The translations under genes and the position numbers were made by a program. DNA of 64,000 bases from Acetobacteroides hydrogenigenes (GTDB taxonomy: Bacteria > Bacteroidota > Bacteroidia > Bacteroidales > ZOR0009), in the NCBI RefSeq assembly GCF_004340205.1, contig NZ_SLWB01000004.1, positions 124,001 through 188,000 on the forward strand. Direction: 5' to 3'. Below the pieces are notes generated by a model that did no database searches, was not told the DNA's origin, and was given only the letters and a program-made list of their open reading frames with translations. Below are positions 29,130 to 36,745 of the stretch, piece by piece (within the stretch, counting starts at the first letter, position 1; each line of letters starts with the position of its first letter).

Positions 29130-29767
29130 TCTGCATCAGCTACGGAAGCATCGCCCTAAACGAGCTACTCGAAAGGCTAAAGGCCACCCAGATGGCCGAG
29201 ATCCGCATCGACCTGCTGGGGCTTACCAAGGATGAGGTAGCCGCGGTATTCCGCTCGCACCCCAACCTCATCGCCACCTGTCGCCCCGACACGATGGGCA
29301 TAGAGGCACAGCGCGAGCTGCTGCTAACCGCCATCGAAAGTGGTGCAGCCTACGTTGACATGGAGGTGGAGGCGCCATCTTCTTTCAAAAAGGAGATGGT
29401 GGAGGGAGCTCACGCCAAGGGTTGCAAGGTTATCGTATCGTACCACAACTACACCGACACGCCCGACAAGGAAACCCTGCAGAGCATGATGGTGGAGATG
29501 ATGGACGATGGTGCCGACATCCTGAAGCTGGCAACCATGGCCAACAGCGCTGCCGATGCGGCGCGCATCCTATCGCTCTACGAGAATCCGATAAAGCCGA
29601 TGGTAGCACTGGCAATGGGCGAAGCAGGAAAGGTAACCCGTGTGGCAATCCCGTTACTGGGAGCGCCATTTACCTTTGCGGCTCCCGAAGGGGCAGCCAC
29701 CGCACCCGGTCAGTTAACCAATACCGAAATGGAGATCATCTATAATGCTATAGGCCATGAAGAGTAA
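29126..29767 (+). CDS. aroD: 3-dehydroquinate dehydratase, type I
   Basis: 213 residues. Schiff-base-forming class I enzyme: AEIRIDLLGL, IATCRPDT, the catalytic His in VIVSYHNYTDTP, the lysine in DILKLATMANS and a late substrate loop GAPFTFA. Somewhat shorter than the 250-residue enterobacterial enzyme. Its 3' end overlaps aroE by 11 bases. The class I type is worth noting because many bacteria use the unrelated class II enzyme. Confidence 0.93.
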   Translation: MICISYGSIALNELLERLKATQMAEIRIDLLGLTKDEVAAVFRSHPNLIATCRPDTMGIEAQRELLLTAIESGAAYVDMEVEAPSSFKKEMVEGAHAKGCKVIVSYHNYTDTPDKETLQSMMVEMMDDGADILKLATMANSAADAARILSLYENPIKPMVALAMGEAGKVTRVAIPLLGAPFTFAAPEGAATAPGQLTNTEMEIIYNAIGHEE

Positions 29768-30728
29768 GCTGTTGGCCGTTTTTGGCAACCCCATCCTACA
29801 CAGCAAAAGTCCGCTGATGTTTAACGCGCTCTTAGGCGACAGCGGCTTATATACGCGTATCAGGGTGCAGTCGGGCAAAGATGTTGCCGAGGCAGCACGC
29901 CACCTGAACCTTGCCGGGGCCAATATCACCGCACCCTTTAAGGAGGAGGTTCTTCCTTTTGTTGATGAGCAATCGGAGGAGGTATCGCTAATTGGCGGCG
30001 CCAACACGCTTGTCAACAACAGCGGTCGCCTTACCGCCTACAACACCGACTGGTACGGCGCAACGCAGGCCATTAAGCAGAGCGGGCTATCTTTAAAAGG
30101 ATTGAAAGTGGTACTTCTCGGGTTGGGCGGAGCCGGAAAAGCTGTTGCCTATGGTCTAGTAAAAGAAGGTGCCGATGTTACCCTTGTAAACCGGACAGCA
30201 TCAAAGGCTGTAGAGGTATCGCGCAAGCTAGGCTGCAGAATGGGAAGGTTAGAAGAGCTGCCAATACTCATTGCCGATGCAGAACTATTCGTATCAGTGC
30301 TAATACCTTCGGCAAAGATTCCAATCAACCATCTACCTAAAGGGCTTTGGGTGTTCGACGCCAACTACCACGCATCGGCGCTGGTAGAGATGGCAAAAAA
30401 GAACGGCAATCCAATAGTAGACGGTAGCCAGTGGCTGCTACATCAGGCGGTAAAGGCATACGAGCATATCTTTGGCACAACGCCATCGGTAGAGGTGATG
30501 GACCAAGCGCTGAAGCAACCCCGCAACACCAACATCAAGGCTGTAGCCATCTGCAACGTGGATGAACCGCAGCAAATCAGCGAAGAACTTTGGGCTGCAC
30601 CAAAACATAAAGCAGAAAGCATCATAAACCTACACCAACCCGACTTGGTGATTTACACCCCCACCTTGGGCACCAACGAGGTTGAAGAAATCTATAAAGA
30701 TGAAAGAAGTAAGGCCTTCGGAAGTTAA
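29757..30728 (+). CDS. aroE: Shikimate dehydrogenase with C-terminal extension
   Basis: Reduces 3-dehydroshikimate with NADPH. Substrate site FGNPILHSKSPLMFNALL with the catalytic Lys, GGANTLVNNSG with YNTDWYGA (Asn and Asp), and the nucleotide motif LGLGGAGKAVAYGL with VNRTASKA. The enzyme would end near residue 260 (GSQWLLHQAVKAYEHIFG). About 60 further residues follow (KAVAICNVDEPQQISEELW and PDLVIYTPTLGTNEV) with no recognised fold. The gene also overlaps aroA by 29 bases, a larger overlap than its neighbours. Confidence 0.9.
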   Translation: MKSKLLAVFGNPILHSKSPLMFNALLGDSGLYTRIRVQSGKDVAEAARHLNLAGANITAPFKEEVLPFVDEQSEEVSLIGGANTLVNNSGRLTAYNTDWYGATQAIKQSGLSLKGLKVVLLGLGGAGKAVAYGLVKEGADVTLVNRTASKAVEVSRKLGCRMGRLEELPILIADAELFVSVLIPSAKIPINHLPKGLWVFDANYHASALVEMAKKNGNPIVDGSQWLLHQAVKAYEHIFGTTPSVEVMDQALKQPRNTNIKAVAICNVDEPQQISEELWAAPKHKAESIINLHQPDLVIYTPTLGTNEVEEIYKDERSKAFGS

Positions 30729-31938
30729 GGGAACCGTATGCATCCCCGCATCAAAAAGCGTGGTGCAGCGTGCCGTGGCTGCGGCCATGCTGGCGCGGGG
30801 CACCTCCATCATCCATAACCCCAGCACCTGCAACGACTGCTTGGCGGCGCTCAACATGGCCCGTCAGCTGGGCGCAACGGTGGTTGAGGAGCCCAACAGG
30901 TGGACCATTACGGGTGATTTTCGTCCGAGCAGCACGGAGCTGTCATGCGGCGAAGCGGGCTTAAGCATCCGCATGTTCACCCCTATCGTTTCGACGTTGG
31001 CTACAAAGCAAACGCTAACAGGACATGGCTCGCTTACCACCCGTCCGATGGGCGGATTGGAGGAGGCCATCAACCAGCTAGGGGCAACGTGCCAAACCAC
31101 CAACGGGCTGCTTCCTATAACCGTTCAAGGACCAATGATGGGCGGTACAGCCAACATCGATGGATCACTAAGTTCACAAATACTTACCGGACTGCTAATG
31201 GCGGCCCCGCTTGCCAAGCAGGATGTAACCCTCAACGTAGCCAACCTCAAGAGCCGCCCCTACATCGATATAACCATTGAGGTGATGCTGCAGTTTGGCG
31301 TGGAGGTGGAGAATAACAGCTACCAGCACTTCCGCGTGAAGGCAAATCAACAGTACAAGCCCTACGAGCTTCGCGCCGAGGGCGATTGGAGCGGAGCGGC
31401 ATTCTTCCTGGTTGCAGGGGTAATTGCGGGTAAGCTACGGGTAGAAAATATATCGTCAGCCTCCAAGCAGGCAGATAAGGAGATTGTTACGGCAATTAAG
31501 CTGGCCGGAGGACGAATTACCGAGGGCAACGGCTTCTTCGAGGTGGAGAAATCACCACTAAAAGCCTTCTCGTTCGATGCCACCAACTGCCCCGACCTCT
31601 TCCCTCCGCTTGCCGTGCTGGCAGCAGCCTGCAAGGGAACAACGCTGCTTAAGGGCGTATCGCGCTTAACCCATAAGGAGAGCAACCGCGCTATGGCCAT
31701 CCAGAACGAATTTGCCAAGGCGGGCATCTCGGTGGTAATTGAGGGCGACGAGATGTACATCAAGGGAGCAACGCCCAAGTCCTGCACCATGGAGTCGTAC
31801 AACGACCACCGCATGGCGATGGCTGCGGCAACGCTGGCGCTTATCGCATCGGGACAGATTGGTATCACCACGCCGGAATGCGTTGCCAAATCGTATCCGG
31901 AGTTTTGGGAGCATCTGGAAAACGTGCTAGAACACTGA
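30700..31938 (+). CDS. aroA: 5-enolpyruvylshikimate-3-phosphate synthase
   Basis: Sixth step of the pathway. 412 residues with two inverse alpha/beta domains: PASKSVVQRAVAAAMLARG (substrate Lys-Ser), GEAGLSIRMFTPI, LTGHGSLTTRPMGGL, GDWSGAAFFLVAGV, ESNRAMAIQNEF, and YNDHRMAMAAA near the end. ATG 30700 is chosen; the upstream TTG at 30682 would extend the overlap with aroE. The N-terminal glycine-loop shows GLSIRM instead of the classic LGNAGTAMR, as in many Bacteroidetes enzymes; glyphosate sensitivity class not assessed. Confidence 0.94.
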   Translation: MKEVRPSEVKGTVCIPASKSVVQRAVAAAMLARGTSIIHNPSTCNDCLAALNMARQLGATVVEEPNRWTITGDFRPSSTELSCGEAGLSIRMFTPIVSTLATKQTLTGHGSLTTRPMGGLEEAINQLGATCQTTNGLLPITVQGPMMGGTANIDGSLSSQILTGLLMAAPLAKQDVTLNVANLKSRPYIDITIEVMLQFGVEVENNSYQHFRVKANQQYKPYELRAEGDWSGAAFFLVAGVIAGKLRVENISSASKQADKEIVTAIKLAGGRITEGNGFFEVEKSPLKAFSFDATNCPDLFPPLAVLAAACKGTTLLKGVSRLTHKESNRAMAIQNEFAKAGISVVIEGDEMYIKGATPKSCTMESYNDHRMAMAAATLALIASGQIGITTPECVAKSYPEFWEHLENVLEH

Positions 31939-32105
31939 TTTTACTGGTGAAGCTGATTTTTACAGATAATGTTTTAAACACAAAGGGCACAAAGGATAGC
32001 ACAAAGTGCATAAAGACTTTTATTCCTCATCTTTCAGTCGTGTGTCGTGATACTTGTGTCTTGTGTCTAAAATCTAACGTCTAATATCTAACATCTAAAA
32101 AAGAT
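31939..32105. repeat. Short spacer with TTAGAC-type string
   Basis: Between aroA and aroC. ACACAAAGGGCACAAAGGA and AGCACAAAGTGCATAAAG are near-repeats (31979-32017). Then TAAAATCTAACGTC, TAATATCTAACATC (32067-32098) repeats the dispersed string. No gene. Confidence 0.6.
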
Positions 32106-33086
32106 ATGAACTCATTTGGAAGACTTTTTAGGGTTACCATATTTGGCGAGTCGCACGGCGCCTCGGTGGGTATCAACATCGACGGATGCCCGGCGGGGAT
32201 TGCCCTCGCGGAGGCCGACCTGATGGCCGACCTTGCCCGCCGTAAGAGCGGCGCCAAGGGTACTACGCCCCGCAGCGAGGAGGATATGCCAGAAATCATC
32301 TCGGGCGTGTTCAACGGCCATACTACGGGTGCGCCCATCACCATCATATTCAGAAATACCAACACCATCTCCAAAGACTACTCGAACCTTGTAACCTCGC
32401 CCCGCCCAGGCCATGCGGACTACGTGGCGCAGGAGAAGTACAAGGGATACCAGGACTACCGCGGCGGTGGGCACTTCTCGGGGCGCGTTACCCTTGGCCT
32501 AGTTGCCGCAGGAGCTATCGCCAAGAAGATAGTTGAGGGCGTTACCATCAGCGCGAAGCTGCTATCGGTGGGCGGGCGTACCGACATCGATGCGGTGATC
32601 GACGAGGTGGTGGCGGCGCACGACTCGGTAGGGGGCGTGGTGGAGTGCCGCGCTACGGGGCTTCCCGTAGGCTGGGGCGAACCCTTCTTCGACTCGGTGG
32701 AGTCGGCCATATCGCACATCGTATTTGCCATACCCGCCACCAAGGGCATTGAGTTTGGCTCGGGCTTTGCCGCCGCCACGATGCGCGGCAGCGAGCATAA
32801 CGATGCAATCATCACCCCCGATGGAAGAACCTCGTCGAACAATGCGGGGGGCATCAACGGGGGCATCAGCAACGGGAACGAGCTGGTGTTTAGGGTAGCG
32901 ATAAAGCCAACATCGAGCATTGGGGTAGCGCAGCAGACCCTCAACCGCGAAACGGGCCAAGTGGAGGAACTGGTGATTAAGGGTCGCCACGACGCCTGTA
33001 TCGCCCTGCGCGTACCCGTGGTGCTCGAGGCCGCTACGGCTATCGCCCTTGCCGACCTTTTGCTCGTGGGCAAGGCTTACCGGTAG
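32106..33086 (+). CDS. aroC: Chorismate synthase
   Basis: FMN-dependent last step to chorismate. 326 residues, somewhat short. FGRLFRVTIFGESHG (signature 1 with the catalytic His), RPGHADYVAQEKY, FSGRVTLGLVAAG in the HFSGR region, MRGSEHNDAI, NNAGGINGGISNGNELVFRV (signature 3) and KGRHDACIALRVPVVLEA. It ends the aromatic cluster and is followed by a strong terminator. Shikimate kinase (aroK) is not in the window. Confidence 0.95.
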   Translation: MNSFGRLFRVTIFGESHGASVGINIDGCPAGIALAEADLMADLARRKSGAKGTTPRSEEDMPEIISGVFNGHTTGAPITIIFRNTNTISKDYSNLVTSPRPGHADYVAQEKYKGYQDYRGGGHFSGRVTLGLVAAGAIAKKIVEGVTISAKLLSVGGRTDIDAVIDEVVAAHDSVGGVVECRATGLPVGWGEPFFDSVESAISHIVFAIPATKGIEFGSGFAAATMRGSEHNDAIITPDGRTSSNNAGGINGGISNGNELVFRVAIKPTSSIGVAQQTLNRETGQVEELVIKGRHDACIALRVPVVLEAATAIALADLLLVGKAYR

Positions 33087-33126
33087 CACATTGTTGAAAT
33101 GCGTTTGAAACGCGTCTCAACAAATG

Positions 33127-33155
33127 AAAAAGCGCCTTTTAGGGGCGCTTTTTCG
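33127..33155. terminator. Terminator after aroC
   Basis: AAAAAGCGCC / GGGCGCTTTTT with loop TTTTAG. Symmetric A and T flanks allow use by the convergent operon. Confidence 0.9.
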
Positions 33156-33275
33156 TCAACCAAATTTCTGATTTGCTAAAACAACCACGTTTTCAATCAG
33201 GATATATTCTTTACACAAGCCATTTTGCAGAACGATGTTTTGCTACTTGTGCCTTGCTATTTTACACTAACGGCC

Positions 33276-33614
33276 CTACCTCTCGCTGCTAATCAGGCTA
33301 CGGCCTACGTTAATCAAGCCTTGCACCGGAACTGCGAGATCGAAGTTGGGAATCATTGTTCGGCTAGAGCCAAACGTGCTGAACGATTCGCCAATCATAT
33401 CAGGCAACCCACCCATTTGAGCCTTCACCACACTGGCGCCCGTTCTTAGCTCCATGTAAACCTTCTTGTTGAGATCCTGCGCTAGAGCATCCTTGCCCAG
33501 CAGCGGCCTATAGTTGGAGGCCATCAGGCCAACACAGGCAAGAAACATCACACCGCTGAATGCCGTTACGGCTAGCATTACTCGGTCGGTTCGGTTGGTT
33601 ACAAGTGCTTTCAT
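33276..33614 (-). CDS. Small membrane-anchored hypothetical protein
   Basis: 112 residues; not recognised. One N-terminal hydrophobic segment (VMLAVTAFSGVMFLACVGLM), then a polar region (DLNKKVYMELRTGASVV). It is the last gene of the ABC/GntR operon, 43 bp after the DUF2807-like gene. Start and protein nature are plausible because codon use resembles the neighbours, but the function is unknown. Confidence 0.5.
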   Translation of the reverse strand: MKALVTNRTDRVMLAVTAFSGVMFLACVGLMASNYRPLLGKDALAQDLNKKVYMELRTGASVVKAQMGGLPDMIGESFSTFGSSRTMIPNFDLAVPVQGLINVGRSLISSER

Positions 33615-33657
33615 TGTTGATGGTATTAGCAGCTAAATTTTGGGTATTCGTAAAAAG

Positions 33658-34314
33658 CTATTCTTTTCCACCTTTAAGGTTGACGTTGGCGTTGCCGGTA
33701 ACGCTCATGCTAAGCTTGCTGTTGGGCGATACCCCATCGAGGTCAGCGTTATCGCTTAGGCGGATGTCCCAGGCTGCCACCTTAAGCAGCTCACCTGCAG
33801 ATCCCGACGAGTTGTCAGCCCCCTTGTAGCTGAACGTTTGAACCGAGCCCTTTAGTATGTTCAGGTCCGAGTTGCCAAGCAGCTCCATCTCCAGCTGATC
33901 GGCCACCAGCGAGTCGATGGTGCAGCGGGCATCGTTTAGCACCATGCGCTGCAGCTGAGGCATCTCCACGATTACCACCGCGTGGGCATCGTCCTTTTTG
34001 ATTTTCGAGCTAACGGTTAGCGCTCCGTTAGACTCGGCTACGGCAATCTGCCCCTTATAGGTATCTTCTACAAATACAGCCGTACGGTTTGATGCACCTA
34101 GGCGTACCACCACGTCGAGGCTGTTGGTGCCATTTACGGCTACCGATTGGCAAGGGGCAAAGGTTAGCTCCTTCATGCCAAGCTTATTTTGCTTAATGGC
34201 CACGCTACGCTCGTTGGCCGCCTTAAGGGTGCGTATTACCTTGCTTGTAGCAACCGCTGTTAGTACAACCGAAAGGGCTACAAATGATAGTATAAGGATA
34301 TTACTTGTTTTCAT
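33658..34314 (-). CDS. Exported DUF2807-like adhesin-fold protein
   Basis: 218 residues with an N-terminal membrane segment (ILILSFVALSVVLTAVAT). The C-terminal part has repeating short beta strands (LVADQLEMELLGNSDLNI, LSMSVTGNANVNLKGGKE), typical of the right-handed DUF2807 fold found in Bacteroidetes. It lies 9 bp after the GntR gene. The function of such proteins is unknown; position suggests a role connected with the transporter. Confidence 0.65.
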   Translation of the reverse strand: MKTSNILILSFVALSVVLTAVATSKVIRTLKAANERSVAIKQNKLGMKELTFAPCQSVAVNGTNSLDVVVRLGASNRTAVFVEDTYKGQIAVAESNGALTVSSKIKKDDAHAVVIVEMPQLQRMVLNDARCTIDSLVADQLEMELLGNSDLNILKGSVQTFSYKGADNSSGSAGELLKVAAWDIRLSDNADLDGVSPNSKLSMSVTGNANVNLKGGKE

Positions 34315-34323
34315 ACGATTGTT

Positions 34324-34695
34324 TTATTTGGTAAGGTTAACCTTGTATTCGTTGTACATGCGGTTCAGCTCATCGAAGCTGATCTCGAGCTGAAAGATGC
34401 TCTTGAAGAAATTGGGGAGCGAGTCGGTGATGAACTCCTCGCGCAGCAGGCTCTTCACCCTCTGCACGGCATCCTCGGCCACAAAGTAGCCAATGCCCCT
34501 TTTGTTGTAGATGATTCCACGGCTTTGCAGATGCTCGAAGGCGCGCATGGCGGTGTTGGGGTTCACCTCGAGCTCTACGGCCAGCTCGCGGATGGAGATA
34601 ATCTTTTCGTTGACCTTCCACTTGCCCATCATGATGCAATCGCACATGTAGTCGGCAATCTGGATGTATATTGATTTAGTGCTGCTAAATTCCAT
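34324..34695 (-). CDS. GntR-family regulator, YtrA subfamily
   Basis: 123 residues: an N-terminal winged HTH (IYIQIADYMCDCIMMGKWKV, IISIRELAVELEVNPNTAM, RAFEHLQSRGIIYNKRGIGY) and a short helical tail without a ligand domain, which defines the YtrA subfamily. YtrA regulators commonly sit in, and repress, ABC transporter operons; this one is the third gene. A perfect 10-bp inverted repeat at the operon promoter is the likely operator. Confidence 0.9.
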   Translation of the reverse strand: MEFSSTKSIYIQIADYMCDCIMMGKWKVNEKIISIRELAVELEVNPNTAMRAFEHLQSRGIIYNKRGIGYFVAEDAVQRVKSLLREEFITDSLPNFFKSIFQLEISFDELNRMYNEYKVNLTK

Positions 34696-34707
34696 GGCTA
34701 CGTGTTT

Positions 34708-35463
34708 TTAGATTTGTTTTTCTGATAGCCTGAAGTATGCCACTGTCCAGAAGAAGGGAGGAAGAAGCCAAAGAGCAGGTTTCATAAATTGCCCTCTAAT
34801 AATATCGTTGCCATCCCAATGAACATTGACTCCATTACTGCTTTCGCTAAAAGTTTTAAGTAGCTCGTAGTTCATTCTAATAATGATGCCTGCAACGGCA
34901 AAAATCACCCCGTAAAAGAGGACTACTGCCAGCGTTGTTTTCAGCAGGCTGCGCTTGCCAAACCAGATGGAGCCCAGCATGTACACCGACTGCACGATGA
35001 GGATATTGCGAATAGTCTCGGCAAAGTTTAAGCCATCGATACTAAAAATGTTCTCCATACTAAATATCCCTGTTGCATTAGCGGCAGCGTAAAAAAGCCC
35101 ATCAACCGCTAAAAATATCAGGGAGAAAACGATAGGAAATAGAACCGAAGTATATAGGATGGCATTTAGCAGCTTTTCCAGCTGGGATGCGGGCGTTGCA
35201 AGGAAGGCCATCCCCTTTAGCTTACCCTTAGTTTCAGAAAATGCCCTATCGGCATAAACGATTCCTAGAATAACAATTCCCACACCAAGCACACCAGTTT
35301 GATGTACAATTAGAATTGAACCCGTTGTCGCTATAAGCCCAAAGATTATGGCTAACACCGCGGCCAGACCAAGTATCTCATAAATGGTTGACGATTTGCT
35401 ATCGAGGAACCTCTTTCTTACAAGGAGGCCAAATCGGTTAAAGTCGAATATGTTGCTTTTCAT
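34708..35463 (-). CDS. ABC transporter membrane protein
   Basis: 251 residues, six hydrophobic segments, such as ILGLAAVLAIIFGLIATTGS, VLGVGIVILGIVYADRAF, TSVLFPIVFSLIFLAVDGLF and LAVVLFYGVIFAVAGIII. No identifiable domain beyond an ABC-2-like layout. Its ATPase starts 9 bp upstream; GntR follows after 12 bp. The transported substrate is unknown; YtrA-linked systems often export or respond to cell-envelope-active compounds (family knowledge). Confidence 0.75.
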   Translation of the reverse strand: MKSNIFDFNRFGLLVRKRFLDSKSSTIYEILGLAAVLAIIFGLIATTGSILIVHQTGVLGVGIVILGIVYADRAFSETKGKLKGMAFLATPASQLEKLLNAILYTSVLFPIVFSLIFLAVDGLFYAAANATGIFSMENIFSIDGLNFAETIRNILIVQSVYMLGSIWFGKRSLLKTTLAVVLFYGVIFAVAGIIIRMNYELLKTFSESSNGVNVHWDGNDIIRGQFMKPALWLLPPFFWTVAYFRLSEKQI

Positions 35464-35472
35464 GGTAGCGGC

Positions 35473-36309
35473 TTATTTGTTGTTAAACACTTGTTGAATG
35501 GTACTCTTTTGGGCTAGCACAGAGTTGAAGAGAATCTCCATATCGAGCTTGCTGGCCTCGCCGTTGGCGTTATGGAAAACCCCGGTAAATCCGCGTAGTG
35601 ACGATTCGCCGTAGATAGCCGTAGGGGCCTTCTCTACATCAACAGTCTTAAACACCAGTTTTTCGGTGATGGCATCAACAGGTTGGTTAAGGGCAACCAC
35701 GCCTTCGTCGAGCACAATAACGGTATCGATAAGGTTGTCGAGGTCGCGCACCTGGTGGGTGGAGATGATGATGCAGCGCTCTTCGGTTGCCACCGAGGCC
35801 ACGATCTTACGGAACTGGCTCTTCGAAGGGATATCGAGGCCGTTCGTAGGCTCGTCGAGGATAAGCACCGAGCAGCTGGTGGCCAGCCCAAAGGCGATAA
35901 TGGCCTTCTTCTTTTGCCCGTACGATAGGCTCGACAGCTTTTCGTCGTAGCTAATTTCGAACTCCCTTATATAGTTAAGGAAGCTACCCAAATCGAACTT
36001 GGGGTAAAACGGAGCGTTAGCTGCTACAAAATCGCGGATTCGCATATCGTTGGTGTGGATATCCTCTGGAATGTAGAAGACATCGCTCAAAAAGTTGGGC
36101 TCTCTCTTTTTGGGGTTGAAGCCCAATACAGAGCAGCTGCCGTTGGTTGCGAAAAGCATCCCCTGAATTACCTTAAGCAAGGTGGTTTTGCCTGCGCCAT
36201 TCTTACCCAGCAAACCGTATATATGCCCTGCTTCGAGGCCTAAAGAAAGGTCCTTGAAAAGCACCTTCTTTTTGCTATAGCCAAACTGCAAGTTTTTGAT
36301 GTCAATCAT
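35473..36309 (-). CDS. ABC transporter ATP-binding protein
   Basis: 278 residues. Walker A GLLGKNGAGKTTLLKV, signature LSSLSYGQKKKAIIAFGLA (a degenerate LSGGQ, here LSYGQ), Walker B VLILDEPTNGLD and the switch STHQVRDLDNL. The C-terminal 65 residues form a variable domain. It is the first gene of the operon, with the ATG at 36309 about 32 nt after the predicted transcription start. Confidence 0.93.
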   Translation of the reverse strand: MIDIKNLQFGYSKKKVLFKDLSLGLEAGHIYGLLGKNGAGKTTLLKVIQGMLFATNGSCSVLGFNPKKREPNFLSDVFYIPEDIHTNDMRIRDFVAANAPFYPKFDLGSFLNYIREFEISYDEKLSSLSYGQKKKAIIAFGLATSCSVLILDEPTNGLDIPSKSQFRKIVASVATEERCIIISTHQVRDLDNLIDTVIVLDEGVVALNQPVDAITEKLVFKTVDVEKAPTAIYGESSLRGFTGVFHNANGEASKLDMEILFNSVLAQKSTIQQVFNNK

Positions 36310-36321
36310 CGTTTATTGTTT

Positions 36322-36379
36322 TAGTGTTCTACTTTGCTAGTACACTGCAAATATAGAACACTATTTTTGGTATCCGCAA
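36322..36379 (-). promoter_or_regulatory. Promoter and GntR operator of the ABC operon
   Basis: Perfect inverted repeat TAGTGTTCTA (36322-36331) and TAGAACACTA (36354-36363). On the minus strand a -7 box TATATTTG (36355-36348) lies between the half-sites, with TTG at 36379-36377, 21 bp upstream. Repressor bound here would block transcription of its own operon (inference). Confidence 0.8.
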
Positions 36380-36745
36380 GCTTTTATCAAATATTTTTTT
36401 ACTTTTTCTTCAAAAAAATCTTTTTTCACTGATATTTAAGCATGTACAAGTAGCAGAAAAAGTGCATCGCCGCGAGCTATGCCATACAATTCATAGTTTT
36501 GAGGGGTATTTAAGGTATAGTATGGGCACAAAACAGATCTCAAATGCCTACCCCAAAGTTGGTGGAGCGCAAAACAGGGTCTTTTTCACCTAAAGATTTT
36601 GATTGGCAACAAGTTTTTTGCTAAAAAATTGTCTACTTAACCATAAGGAGTACGATTTACGGGTTTCCTTTTGGGCGTATCGTACCTTTTTGCTTTTTTT
36701 ACCCTATCGTTCAACGATAGGTAACTAATAAAAACCGAACAAGCT
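36380..36745. other. AT-rich intergenic region upstream of the first M3 peptidase
   Basis: About 366 bp without a gene. A 19-bp palindrome CCTATCGTT-C-AACGATAGG lies at 36703-36721, 24 bp before the GTG start of the peptidase, perhaps an operator or a leader hairpin. Nothing else is recognised. Confidence 0.5.

Noticed and set aside
30682-30699. TTG start for aroA
   Set aside because: It would add six residues and enlarge the overlap with aroE. ATG 30700 fits the family N-terminus.
30540-30728. Shikimate kinase domain fused to AroE
   Set aside because: The extension has no Walker A (GxxGxGKS/T) and is too short for a kinase.
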